Assembly (NCBI GenBank): GCA_022575985.1
Contig: JAKSXM010000007.1
Coordinates: 18,726,501-18,790,500, forward strand
DNA: 64,000 bases
DNA from: Anagrus nilaparvatae
Taxonomy: Eukaryota > Arthropoda > Insecta > Hymenoptera > Mymaridae
Direction of reading: 5' to 3'
Shown: positions 22,055 through 35,335 of the stretch, one piece after another
How the letters are laid out: the number at the start of each line of letters is the position of its first letter
Numbering within the stretch: the stretch's first letter is position 1
Program-made: the position numbers and the translations under genes
Notes under the pieces: model-generated
The model's database searches: none
What the model saw: only the letters and a program-made list of their open reading frames with translations
What the model was told of the DNA's origin: nothing

Positions 22055-24690
22055 TAGATACCGTCAAAGACGGGTAGAGCGAAGCTGATCATGTTAGAAA
22101 AAAGCAAAAAAAGAGTTTCAGTAAATTTTAATTTATAAATTAAAATTTAAAGCTTTGATTAGATTGAGTTCAATAATAATGTTTAAATAAGACGTAAAAA
22201 AATGTTAAGCATAGTTCAAATTTTTAAGTATTAGCCAAAAAGTACACGAAAAATCCGCCCCTTATTTTGAAACCTTATTATTTGTTTGCTGAAAAGATTT
22301 CAACCAAACTTTTGTTGGCGAAACTTTGTTATTACGTCCTTTTTCTATAATTCACCAACAACAAAAAAGTTACTCTGAACTCTAATACCCCTCAATTAAC
22401 ATAATTAGCAAAATAATATTATACACAAGTCAGAATGTGGTGTAACGGTTTCGGAATTCGTCAACCAGAGAAAGAAAAAGTCTTCTGTAGGTTTTGTATG
22501 TCACTGAATCCGAATTTGGGGTCCTACTGGGTTAGAAAATAGAAAAATACAGCAGAAACTTTCCATCTTATGAGTTTTTTCAGAATATTTTGGAACTAAT
22601 GATCAAATTAATAGTGCCACATTTTAAGAGTAATTAACTAAATATTGAATTTATTCTTTTATTCTGTATCAATAAAGGAATATTAGAGCTATAACTATTG
22701 GTGTTGAAAAATATCTCCAGGGTAAGATAAAATCGGAAAAATACAATGTGAGTTTTTTTCTTTATTTTTCTTTTAATCTTGCATTTGAAAAAGTTTTATC
22801 CTATTTTAACTTTTATTTAATTTACTGACTCCTATACGAGGGCAAAAATGGATAAAACTACCTCTGAATTTAACGGAAAATGAAAAAAACTTATAACTGG
22901 TTTGTGTTTTCACACAACCAACGATCATGAATCATGTTCACTTATAACGTTTTAACGTATATTCCCTAATTATTATAAGTCCTAAGATCGAAATTACAAT
23001 AAATTCCAAAATATAAATTATCCTAAGTCCATAAACCTAAAGTATTCTAAGTTCTTTAGCTTACTCCCACTTTAAATTATTCTAAGTCCCTTAATCGGAA
23101 ATATTCTAAGTCCATTTCATACCCCTCTCCCCTAAAAACGTCGTTAATATTTCAACCCCTCCCCCCCTAAAACGTCAATACACGGTGATCCCGGGTGGGA
23201 CGTTAATTTTATTTTATTAGGTGCATCGCTAGTTGTTGATGCTTGTAATCTTAGCTGCGATTGGTTAATTAATAAACAAACAATGCATCCGCTCTGGATC
23301 GCCCTGTATTTACCCCCCCCCCCCTAAAACATCACTTTTTTACCCACCCCTGCCCGGCATTAACACACACTAACACTATTATATCGTAGTATAAGTGAAC
23401 GCAACGTACGGAGGTCCCATTGATACCAACCTATGAATTTAATTTTGTCATATGACTTTAAAAATACCATGTCCAGCACCGGAAGATCATGTAATAACAA
23501 AGATTTTGCAAGAAAAAATTTTGCTTAAGTTCCCTTATGCAAAAAGTTAACAAAGATGCAATAAGAGGGCAGATTTTTCGGAGTCTTTACTTTGCTTTCT
23601 CTAACAAGAGACCGCTAACTTTAGGAAACCAAATTACAAATTACTTTCATTAATAATTGAAAAAAACCTCCGATAACCTCCGTTTATTCCAACGGGCCTT
23701 CTAGGCACAAGAATACTGTGCACAAGGCTTTTAAATGTAGTTTTTTGGTAATATTGCATTTTAGTTAGTTAGTTAACAAAAACACTTCTTGTTGGTCACA
23801 ATTTTTTGGTATTAAAGTCATTTTTCAAGCCTTGGATACCGCAATTTTTCTCAAACATTGAACATGTTTCTAAGGAGGGGTAACCTGTGAACTAGTTTTT
23901 TTTCCTTTTCTATGGCCATATTCAGTTTTAGCACCACCAAAAACCCCTGTACCAGGGGGTCTACGCTCTGGTACATGACTTTTTATTTTGTGTGCCTGTG
24001 TAATTAGTCTTATAGCCCAATTAGAGCTTGTAATTATATTTTCTTACCCTTTCTTCAAAAAAGGCAGTTAATTAGATAATTTTAGCTCTGCTTCCAAAAT
24101 ATTGCAAAAAAACTAAAATGGGGTAGTTTTTGCTGATCTCATGTCCTGTACTGCCCAGCCACTTTGGACCCCAGATTTCGTATTTCAGAATCAAAGCATA
24201 CCTACTTTTGTATTCTAATTTTTTTGGTGACGTGTTCTAGAAAAAGTTATGGGTCCACAAAGTTTTATTTCGGTTTTATTTCAATGAAGTAATTTTCAGA
24301 AGAATTAAAAACTTATTAGTTATTAGTTTCAAGTCAATTTTTCAAACTGATCAATGTATAAGAATAAAAAAATTCAATGATAATTGAATTATACATAGAA
24401 TGCATACGGATGGAGTTGCATATTATTTGAACTAGGTTTAGTCCAAAAATATATATCTAATATTAATATTTGAAATTTTACGTTTAGATTTCTTTTTGAA
24501 TACTAAATTAAATTTAAAACCAATATTTATGTAAAATTCCAAAAAATATTCCTAAAAACAAATAATCTAATGCAACTTGTTTTTCGTAATTTTTTCTAAT
24601 TCTGCATCCGCCATTTTCAAATTAAGAAAAATCATGCAAAAAAAATGTGTCCTAAAACATATAGAAGAAATGAAAATTTTATTATTCTTC
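22055..24690. repeat. Right arm of the large inverted repeat
   Basis: This is the reverse complement of 1-3,718, shorter by about 1 kb. It contains the mirror of the G-rich repeat (22,895-23,340) and of the segment at 3,210-3,392. The outer end lies near 24,690, where similarity to the window start fades. No gene is supported. Confidence 0.75.
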
Positions 24691-24895
24691 ATTATTTCTC
24701 GAACATACATCCCTACACACAACAAGGCAATATAAGTATTTAGAGGCATCGGAACGACCTGGGGACCAAATTTCTCCACGAATTGGACTATTTAGAAATT
24801 TTTCCGTTTTTTGACCTGACAAACTTATAAGGCACGATTTCATCTATGTATTGCATACATAGGGTGATCGTGCCTAAAAATATAAGAATTTTGTG

Positions 24896-25159
24896 TTATT
24901 TTGCATTTTTATGATATTTCACTGATGCAAAGTTTATGCAAAAGCTATGAAATTTATCGCGCGGATAACATTTAGAAGGTTTTTCACCTGTATGAAGCAA
25001 AAGTACAAGAATAAACATTCCTTTAGAAATAGCAGATTGGGCCCAAAAACAATAGGGGTCATTAACTCGATAAAATAAACTCAGTTTTAAAAAATGAAAG
25101 CATTCCGTTTGATCGTTTTGGCTATATCGTGTCCGAAAGGTGTCGATTTTTGCATCCAT
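24896..25159 (-). pseudogene. C2H2 zinc-finger fragment
   Basis: The minus-strand frame contains HTGEKPSKC, the standard linker between C2H2 fingers, followed by residues that no longer form a regular finger, ending SFCINFASVKYH. Upstream residues (NDQTECFHFLKLSL) could be a worn second finger. It is a fragment of a zinc-finger protein, comparable to the relic at 48,030-48,520. Confidence 0.45.
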
Positions 25160-25899
25160 TAAGGTAGAGCTTCGCTCTATAATAATTTTAATGTAAAAAT
25201 TAATTAACTAATTAATTAATGAAAATTAATGAAGTACAGAATTTTTCGTTTATTTTTTATGTTAATAAATTCTTGTTTTTAATAAACATAAATTCAAAAT
25301 ATTTCATACGTAAATTTTTTGATATTTAAGACAAAATTTTTATCAGGTATTTATGATAATTTTAATACTATGTATTAATTGTAATTTTTACTTACGTGAT
25401 TTACTATCCATACACAGTTAAATGACTAAAAACATAAATAAAAATTGTATAAAAATTTTTCTCGAAATTAAAATGATCATGAAACATTATAAGTATCTTG
25501 CTTGCTTTTAATATGAAAAATCAAATTCTTTTAAAAAAATTCAATTTATTTATTATTTTTATTTTTATTATTTTTATTAAATTAAATAAGAATAGAATAT
25601 AATAGAATAATTTTAAAGTTCAGAGTAAATTGTATATCCATGTTTGAATTTAATAATGTCTTTATTAAATTACTATTAAAATTACTTCTAAAGAAGATCT
25701 TCTTAAAAAATTTTTGGTGTGATTAATGAAAATTATAATTGCATTTATATATGCTTCTTCGGCAAATTTTAACGTAGCTGATCGTCAATTTTTTCATTAA
25801 AATATTAATTTTATTTAAGTTTGCGTCATTTAAATTAATTCTTTTATTTTCTTTTTACAGTTTCATTACTCGTGTTTTTTTTTATAACATGTAATGGAT

Positions 25900-26200
25900 A
25901 ATTAAATCTACATTTCTTATTCTTTTGACCCTTTATAACATGTTTAATGATGTCTAAGTCTTTAAAACATCATAAGCGGAGTTTTAGGGTCAAATTCACA
26001 ATTTGCATGTATCTATAAATTTTATAACATTTTCTTCACTTAAAAGATCATTTTCATTATAAATTGGAGCATTCTCTAGCTTTAGCGCTGATTGTTAGTG
26101 AGTTGACCCTCTTTGCTGAAATTCAGTTTTGAAAAAAGAATGGCATACTGTATGCTTCGCAAAAATTCCATTACAATTTTTTAATAACTCAACATTTTTG
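25900..26200 (-). pseudogene. Helitron-like replicase fragment, left arm
   Basis: The minus strand gives, with stops and frame changes, EENVIKFIDT, RLRHH-TCYKG and QKNKKCRFNYPL, matching the block described at 16,394-17,102. Confidence 0.45.
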
Positions 26201-27171
26201 TAAGTTCATCTTATTTCACAAGCTCAAATAGTATAATTTATAACTGGTTTGTGTAAACACAACCTAAATGCATGGAACATATTTATATAAAAGTTGTTTT
26301 AAGTTATAAAAAATAATTTTTAACGTACATAATCTTTTATAACATAAAATTTACTAAAAAAAATAGTTTTACAAAAAAAAAAGACCTAGAAGCAACAAAC
26401 AGCTCAGAGAAGCCCAGGGCATCTCAAAATCGAAATTTTAAGAAAAATTATAATTTTAAGGTAAAAATTAATTAACTAATTTATTAATGAAAATTAACTG
26501 ATTATCGCCAGGGCGGAGAGTTTTGGAAGTGAGCAAAAATAAATACATTCCCTTATAGATGCGTGACTGGAAAGCTCATCCCAATAATAAAATTTCACGC
26601 TCTTTCAGAATCTGACATTAGTTTGGACCTACAACCCTTAAATATACCCTAAAAAGGGGGGTTGAAAGGGGTAGATCAGGTATTATAAGAAAAGTTTGGA
26701 AAAATCAATGAAAAAAGTATCAAATATTATTGAAAAATGCTTGAACAAAATATTTTTTATGTAAATTAAAGTAAACTTTGTATACATTGTGGTCCCATTC
26801 ATTATGTTCCTATTAAAAAACCTTAAAATGTGCCATGTGGATAAGGGTAGATACAAAAAAATTAAAATTAAACTTATTTTTTATAATTAAAATTATATTC
26901 TTAAGTAGATTTGGCTGCTAATTTCTAATTTAACGTCAGTTTTGTGCAAAAACTCTAATTGTCACACACCCTCTAAAATAGGGGTGAACGGGGTAAAGCA
27001 GCCATATTAGGGTTATGCTTTATGGCAAATTTGTCAAAATCACCCCTATTTTAAATGCTACAAAGTTTATGCACAAAACTGATGTTGAATTTGAATGTAA
27101 GCAGCCAATTTTAACTACACGGCCAGGCTGCATTGCTTTTCATCAATTTAAGCAACAAATAAACCTGCTTG

Positions 27172-27245
27172 AAAATTCAAGCAAATACTTGAAAATTCAA
27201 GCAAATACTTGAAAATTCAAGCAAATTGCTTGAATATTCAAGCAA
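27172..27245. repeat. 20-bp tandem repeat
   Basis: Three units of TTGAAAATTCAAGCAAATAC follow each other, then a variant with TTGCTTGAATATTCAAGCAA. Each unit contains the self-complementary TTGAAAATTCAA-like core. The mirror at 27,830-27,890 has a shortened, reshuffled version. Confidence 0.8.
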
Positions 27246-28182
27246 TCAATTAAATCAGATAAAAAATACCGTAGGAAATCTTAAATTTTATTTGCCCCTT
27301 TTTTTAAAGAGTTTTTGTGAGAAAATGTTTGGATTACCTGCTGTTATACTTAATTGCCTATTTCTTTCTTTTTTTAGTTATATAAATCTGGTTTTTTTAC
27401 TGCTTTTACGTTATCCGAAGGGAGAATGGGGGGGGGGGGGGGTAGGTATATTAAGATGAAACAGAGTCATGTTTAAAAAAAATTCAATATTGATTTTTAG
27501 ATTAAAAATAAATTTTTAAATAATTACAAAAACTAAGTAATTAAAATAAATTAGATAAAAACTAGATTTTTCAAGCATATATAGAATAAATTAATTTTCA
27601 AAAAACTATGTTAAAAAAAATAATACTTTAAGTTAACAGTTACAGAAAAGTTAAATTTTAATATTTTTTTCATTTTTAAACTTCGTCTTACTTGTCAAAT
27701 TCCCGACAAAAAACTTAATAGTGGGATTTAAAGATTAGTCCAAGTTAGGTAATGTTTCTCAAATAACTCTTAAAAAAAAGGGAGGGGAATAAAATTTAAG
27801 CTTTCCTACGGTATTTTTTATCTAATTTAATTGATTGCTGAATACTCAAGCAATTTGCTTGAATTGCTTGAAATTTCAAGCAATTCAAGCGAAGCAGCCT
27901 GGCCGTGTACCCTTATCCACATGGCACATTTTGAAAATTCGACCAAAATGAATGAGACCACAATGTATACAAAGTTTACTTAAATTTACATAAAAAATAT
28001 TATGTTCAAGCATTTTTCAATAAAATTTGATAGTTTTGGTTCCTCAATGAGGAACCTTTGTGATGGGTCAAATTTTGATTTTTGATTTTTTGGCATATAA
28101 GCACGTTTTGGGATTATGACCTAAATTTTTTTTCAAAAATTTTTTCATCAAAAAATCTCAAACTATTTTTCTTTTTTTTTAA

Positions 28183-28815
28183 TTTGGATGTATTAGCTCA
28201 TTTATTTTCACGAAAGTACTTATATTTGAAAGTACGATTTTTACTCGATGTCTCGAATCTCATAATTAATTTTTTTTAAATTATTTTCCCAAAATTTTTT
28301 TCAAAAAAAAATACAAAAAACACTAATTTTTTTTTCTTTTTGGACGTAGGACCTAATTTATTTCTTTGAGAGTACTAGATTTAGAAAGTTCGTTTATAGT
28401 AATTTTTTGCATCTGATACCGAATTCTTTAAAAATTTGTTTACTCAAAATTAAAAAAACAAAAAAATTAATAATTAATAAATAACTACAATATTTTTTTT
28501 TTTTAATTGTAATACCTAATTTGATTCTATTCAAGTACTAATATCTGAAAATATTGTAACCGGTGATATTTCAAACCATTATCGAATTAAAACCTAATTT
28601 TTTTTCCAAAAATTTTTTTATCAAAAAATCTAAAACTTTTTTTTTTTTCATTTTGGATGTAATATCTCATTTATTTCCATGAAAGAACTTATATTTGAAA
28701 ATATGGTTTTTACTCGATATCTCGAATCTGATAATTATTTTTTTGAAAATTTGTTTCAAAATTTTTTATCAATAAAAATAACTTAAAAATTAATAGAAAT
28801 GTATGTATGATTGCA
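28183..28815. repeat. ~158-bp tandem repeat, four diverged units
   Basis: Units start near 28,183, 28,340, 28,503 and 28,657 with TTTGGATGTATTAGCTCATT-like text and contain GAAAGTACTTATATTTGAAA and ACTCGATGTCTCGAATCT-like text. A single related unit lies at 16,060-16,200. No coding potential. Confidence 0.6.
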
Positions 28816-28832
28816 TGCTTCACGCATATAAA

Positions 28833-29048
28833 AAATTAGTAAATATAACCAAAATAACTATTTTGTTTACTAAGTTCATTGTGGTTAAAAGTCACTATAA
28901 ATTTTTAGTAAAATTTACTAAAAAAATTTGTTAATATAACTAAAAACTCAATTTTTTTAGTGAAATTTACTAATTTTTTGGTTATATTTACCAATATTCA
29001 TTAATTTGTGTTTACTAAATTCTTTGAGGTTAATTTTACTATTCTTTT
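28833..29048. repeat. Inverted repeat, possible MITE
   Basis: AAATTAGTAAATATAACCAAAA on the left pairs with TTTTTTGGTTATATTTACCAA further right, and the inside is built of TTTACTAAA motifs. Ends are not sharply defined. Confidence 0.4.
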
Positions 29049-29929
29049 TTTTGCGTGTTGTAATCGGTGATATCTGCGGCATATTGAAGTATTAAGGTCA
29101 TTGTTTGAGGAACCTTAGTGCCAGCTAGTTGGCAGGGTATTTTCATTGATTTTTCCAAACATTTCCTGATATATCCCTTTCATCCCTCTTTATAGGGTAT
29201 ATTTAAGGGTTGTAGATCAATACTAATGTCAGATTTTGAAAGAGCGTGAAATTTTACTATTAGGATGAACTTTTCAGTTACGTATCTATAAGGGAATGTA
29301 TTTATTTTTGCTCACTTCCAAAACTCTCCGCCCCGGCGATAATTAGTTAATTTTCATTAATTAATTAGTTAATTAATTTTTACCTAAAAATTATAATTTT
29401 TCTTAAAATTTCGATTTTGAGATGCCCTGGGCTTCTCTGAGCTGTTTGTTGCTTCTAGGTCTTTTTTTTTTGTAAAACTATTTTTTTTAGTAAATTTTAT
29501 GTTATAAAAGATTTTGTACGTTAAAAATTATTTTTTATAACTTAAAACAACTTTTATACAAACTCATTTATTATTTTCCGATTATTTTCTATTATAATAT
29601 CGAAATGAAACAGTTCTTAGCTAAAAAAAAAAGCGCCAGGCAAATTTTTTAAATGTTTTGATTTTTATGACTCTGAACAACTAAAAAACAAATTTCTATT
29701 GGAATCTCGAGGGTAATTTGAATTTTTATTTAAATTGTTTCAGGGGCACCGCGTTGGTGCAATACTTATAGGGTATTTTCACCAATGAATGACTAATGAG
29801 CCAAGAACTTTACTATAGTAAATATGTTCCATGGATTTAGGTTGTGTTTACACAAACCAGTTATAAGTTATATTATTTGAGCTTGTGAAATAAGATGAAC
29901 TTACAAAAATCTTGAGTTATTAAAAAATT

Positions 29930-30245
29930 GTAATAGAATTTTTGCAAAGCATACAGTATGCCATCCTTTTTTCAAAACTGAATTTCAGCAAAGAGGGTCA
30001 ACTCACTAACAATCAGCGCTAAAGCTAGAGAATGCTCCAATTTATAATGAAAATGATCTTTTAAGTGAAGAAAATGTTATAAAATTTATAGATACATGCA
30101 AATTGTGAATTTGACCCTAAAACTCCGCTTATGATGTTTTAAAGACTTAGACATCATTAAACATGTTATAAAGGGTCAAAAGAATAAGAAATGTAGATTT
30201 AATTATCCATTATATGATATGAAAAAAACACTCATTGACGAGTTA
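29930..30245 (+). pseudogene. Helitron-like replicase fragment, right arm
   Basis: This is the inverted counterpart of 25,900-26,200, with the same EENVIKFIDT and KNKKCRFNYPL segments. The end reads further into a MKKTLIDELFERIY-like stretch that the left copy has lost. Confidence 0.45.
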
Positions 30246-30625
30246 TTTGAACGTATATATGTCAGCTACGTTAAAATTTATAAAAGAATCATATTTAAAT
30301 TTTAATAAAATTAATAAATAAATCGATTTTTCTTAAAAGAATTTAATTTCATATTAAAAGCAAGCAAGATACTTATAATGTTTCGTGATCATTTTAATTT
30401 CGAGAAAAATTTTTATACAATTTTTATTTATGTTTGTACGTGGTTTGTACCCATTTAACTGTGTATGGGTAGTATCATATAAGTAAAAGTTACAATTAAT
30501 ACATAGTAATAAAATTATCATAAATACCTGATAAAAATTTTGTCTTAAATATCAAAAAATTTACGTATGAAATATTTTGAATTTATGTTTATTAAAAACA
30601 AGAATTTATTAACATGGAAAATAAA

Positions 30626-33618
30626 CGAAAAATCCCTATCTTGTGTATTTCTAGAGTAAAAAGGCTCATTGGAATATACAGAGGATATCAGGAATATTTT
30701 ATGTTTAAATCTGGTGGTCTTTTTTATGAATCACTAAAATTTTTTATTTTTTAAGGTAGGAGTGTAAATTTAATATGAAATCTTAATGATAAAATTAATA
30801 GCCACTGTTTTAAAAAAGAGAACAAGAAAACAAATTTACTAATCAAACCAAAAATCATTTATGAGAAATATTCTTGATTAAAGAAAACATTTTTGATAGG
30901 ATTTAAAAATATAAAATTTTGTGCAAACTGTTTTATTATTTTTTTATTATTCAAAGATTAAATTTAATAATATATTAATCAATAATGCATACAATGTTTT
31001 AAAAATTTTATTTTCTTTTAAACTTCCAAATTATTTTTATCATTTTTATTATCAAGGGATTTTGCAAATAACTTTAAATGTCATTTTGATCATCAATAAA
31101 TATGAAACTTATTACAAAATATATTTGCAAATTTTATATAAGGGAAATACAGGTAATTTGGCTCTTGATTTTGTTACCGGACGCTACTTTTCCGGGGTAA
31201 TATTATTTATCTTAGTTGTTAAAAAAGCTAATTAGTCTTGTATTTGATAACCATAAAAAGTTTTATGGTTTTAGTACTTTTTGTACACTTTCTTGCGAGC
31301 TTTCTTGATTCTTATAAAAAAATTAACAAGTTTGAAAAGCACAAGAGTGTTTTTAACAATGAAAATAGAAAAAAAAATTATTTAAGATATTTTCACATGA
31401 TTTTTATGCATAAAATGTTTTTCATAATAACAAGAAATTTAATTGAAATTATTTTAAAATAATCTAATCTGGAGAAAATTGTCCATATTTCACTTTATTT
31501 TCTCATCTTTATCAGTCCCAATATTTTGATAAATTTTTAAAACTCAAAAATAGCATAACTAAAGAGTATTATTGAATTACATCAAACATGAATTAAAGAC
31601 GAAATTCTAGAAGTTTTTTCGATTTTTTCTCGTAAAAAACAGGTACCAAAATATCCAAATCTCCCCTATAGAAAACCAGCATACATAATTTTCATTATCT
31701 TTTAGTTTATTAAACAATAATAATAAAAAAAAGGTAATAAAATTCTTAAATAAAACATTACGTGTAATTTACCCCAATGGCTTTCCAAGAAGCTTAATGA
31801 AATTCTATCTTAAAAAAATCAACAGAAGAATTTACATTGTATACATAAAATATGCACTTTTTTGCAAATATTCATTCAAAGATAAGATTAAATATTATTT
31901 AAAAAGTATCACAATAAAAAAGTAATCAATTTTAAGTTTATATAAATTACTGGTTATTAAAAAAAAAATTTTTACGTATTACATGTTAAAACCTGATATT
32001 ATTATCGACAAGGTATATAAGATAATCCAAAAAAAATGACACACGTGATATTTATTTAACTAATATCATATTAAATACATTAAAACACGTGAAGAAAGAC
32101 TAAATTTTTTAAAGTACTATTTGTTTCCTCCAAGTTTCCTGTTTCCTGTCCTATCACACATTAAAAAGTAAATATTGCGGTGTCTCTTGATCATTTCGTT
32201 TGACGGATTTTTATTTTAAATTAACTTATATGAACATAATAAAACTAACGCGTGCTATATAAGCGTGTGCTTTAGAAAAAAAATTCTATAAAAATGACAG
32301 GATGGAATGTGTCACCCATCTCTCGTCGAAAATGATATTACTAAAAAAAATTACACACATAATTTTTTTTATTTTACTTACAAATAAATAAATTTTTTTT
32401 TGTCTGTAAAATATTCCATTGGTAATATTTTTTAATATCACTCTTTACAATATGACGTGTTAAGCTATTGACGTTTAACACCTTACAGCTAGTCATCGTG
32501 TTCTCATTTTTCTTTTTTCAAGAATTTACATATCTTTTAAGTTGCATATTATAAAACCGTGACAAAACTAAATTTTTTTTTTTTTATTTTGTATTTTTAC
32601 AAATAAATTTTTGTATTTTATTTTTTTATCTGATATTAATTTTAACAAAAGTATTTTTAATGTTTATATAATATTCTATAGAAGGTTATAATATTATTTT
32701 TGAATTTTTTTATTAGGAGGATTGTAACCTTAATTAGTTACACCATTTTTTTTTTTTTTGAATTATTTAGGCACAACAAATAAAAGATATTTTACACTGT
32801 ATAAAATTAATGATTAATGATAATATACAGAAGTTTTTTTTTTTTTTTTTTTTTGGAACATCGTTTTTATTATTGGAAGATGAAATTTTAAAATTATTTA
32901 TAGAGAGTACAACTATTTGATTTGATTAATAGTTATATAATATAATTAATAAATTTTTTTTTATAATTATTGTTTATTAATTAATATTAATTGTATTTGA
33001 TAAAAAAAATGCAACAAATTATTATGAGAGTTAACGGTAAAAGATCGATTAAAATTTTGTTTAGGGATCATAAAAAAACAATTAAGTAAATAGAATAGGT
33101 GGTAAATGATTAAAACAAAAACAATATTTTGATGTCCCAGATCGGAAATTTTGGTATATGATTTATTAGGTTGGTTTAAGAAAAACTTTTTTATGGGATA
33201 AAACAATCGACGAGCATAGGATATGTTGACCTGTAATAGTTTTAACTTACATACCAAATTATTTCGAGCACAACTGAATTAATCTAAGTTCTCACATTAA
33301 AATTATTCTAAGTTCCTAAACCCAAATTATTTTAAGTCTATCTGACCCCTCCCCCCTACCCTAAAGACTTCAATTTTTCTCCCCCCACCACCCAACTTGT
33401 ATTTAGGGCCTTTTTCAAGTACATTTCCTATCAAAATTTTCCATATTAAAATAAAAAAGCTCAATTTTTTTAAGTATCTTATCCTGAAAAAGATTATTTT
33501 GGTAAAAAATATTTTAGATAATTTTTGTCATTTCGTTATATTTAAAATTCTTTCAAAACACCTGTTTAATTTTTTTACTTTTATATTTTGCACTTTTATG
33601 TTTCGGTTATTTGAAGAG

Positions 33619-33657
<39 letters not shown>

Positions 33658-35326
33658 TTTATTTTGCCATGACAAAAATGATAAGATGTTCTAACTGGTA
33701 TCATTCAATTACTGAGAATGTTTCACACACTTTCCTATTAAAATTTCTTGGTTTTTAACCTTCACAGACATATAATAATTTTCTCAAAATCTGCTTATTT
33801 TTTCTATTAAAAGTTGCCTTTTTTAATGTCAACAAATTTAAGGAGCTGAGAAATCACAAAATTTCTTCAGGAATAGAATGAGACCAGTTAGAACCTTTTA
33901 TCTCTTTAAATAAGCGAGATGTACCTTGAAGGACCTCTAAATAGTAACGAATCATGACAAAAATTTTATAAATTTAAAAAAAAATCAAAATACACCTTTT
34001 TTGGTAAGTAACTAAAAATAAAATAAGGGCAAAGGTAAAAATAAAATATCTTATTAGTACCTCTTATCACTGCCTCTATATCGTATTTATTTTTTTTTTA
34101 ATTTATAGGTCCATAAAATTTTCCAGCAAGAATTTAAGTTTTGCAAAAAATACCCTTAAAAAGGGGCATTCTGAATTTCGAGCGTCCAGATTCAGTGAGC
34201 ATGGGTTTTTTCGATCGCTGATCACGAATTTCAGGGTCCTGTCTACTAAAAATTGACAATTCATCCTTAAATTAGCAAAAAACGTGAAATACATCAAAAA
34301 ACTCCTTTTAAATAGTTTCTGTTAATTGAAGGGTAATAGAATTAATTGTTAACAAAAAATTCCTAAAAATTCTTGTTCAGCGACCCAAAAAAACCATAGA
34401 AACCGAATCTAAACACTGAAAAAAAGAAAATAGCAAAAACACCCTTTTTAGAGGCAGTTTTTGTTAATTTAGGGGTGAAATATTAACTTTTCACAGAAAA
34501 CCCCTATATATTATAGTAAACCAATTCTGCTGGTAGACGGAAACAATACCAACTCCCCGCCACTTTATATATTGACTAGTGTATCATTAAATCATCAAAT
34601 TTTAGTACATTTTAGAATAGAATTCATAACCGTATGAAAAAGTACTTAAAAGTATAAAATTTCTTGAAATTTGTAAAAAGTTCATTTGAAATAATCCACA
34701 TATCAATGATCGATAAAGAAAGTAAAATTAACATGAATCTCTAAAAAATCCATATTTTACTATAATATTTTATTAATTATACAAAATTATCATAATTATA
34801 ATTAATTAATTAAAGCAAAAAAAAAAAAAAAGAAATCAATCAATAAAATTTTTTATGCTATAAAAAAATTCAAGGATTATTCATATTCATGTAAGATATA
34901 AAAAAAAAAAAAAGAAACGGTTGCAAAACAAGAGGCAAAAATTTAGAAGGCTTAAATAGTCAATTTAGTAGACCTCCTGTGTAGCATACAATAATATAAG
35001 TTTTATCCTGTTGAGTTTTTTATTTTCAAATATATTATTATTAATGAGAACTCGAGGACAAACTATTTTTTTTTATAGGCCTCCTTAAAATACGATTAAG
35101 GTATATATTCTCATTCTTAAAAATAAAATTTTCTCTCATCGGTTATATTATATTGAAATATGTAAAATATTAAAAATAAAAAAAAAAAATTAATAATAAA
35201 ATATCTTAAAATCATCATCGTCATCGTTATCTACAAAGTATTTAAATAAAAATTTCGCGAATAATACTGATGATCGCAGTTCTTTGATCATATTTTGTTT
35301 TGCCGTTTTGCACACATACATTTATT
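30626..35326. other. No gene recognised
   Basis: AT-rich sequence. Frames at 30,921-31,462 and 32,967-33,257 are biased to Phe, Ile, Asn and Lys and look random. A short piece of the CTAAGT repeat with C runs lies at 33,285-33,400, and an (ATT)n microsatellite at 33,621-33,654. Confidence 0.6.
33621..33654. repeat. (ATT)n microsatellite
   Basis: About eleven consecutive TAT/ATT units. Confidence 0.95.
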
Positions 35327-35335
35327 ATTTTAATA
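35327..35335. repeat. Target-site duplication, left (ATTTTAATA)
   Basis: ATTTTAATA directly abuts the left TIR and is repeated at 58,882-58,890 directly after the right TIR. The T before it is also shared, so 9 or 10 bp is possible. Confidence 0.85.

Larger units (their letters stand above)
25260..30625. repeat. 5.4-kb palindromic complex
   Basis: Outer arms 25,260-26,760 and 29,110-30,625 are reverse complements (for example CAAAATATTTCATACGTAAA with TTTACGTATGAAATATTTTG, and CTCCGCC-containing segments near 26,515 and 29,330). An inner pair, 26,735-27,290 and 27,785-28,035, folds around a centre near 27,540. The right arm has about 1.1 kb of extra sequence at 28,040-29,100. The complex contains Helitron-like debris in both arms. 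Confidence 0.75.

Noticed and set aside
27172..27245. CRISPR-like array
   Set aside because: The 20-bp units are contiguous without spacers, in a eukaryotic context.
30921..31462. Two consecutive plus-strand frames that could be small membrane proteins
   Set aside because: Composition follows AT content (Phe, Ile, Asn, Lys, Tyr), with no motif or conservation signal.
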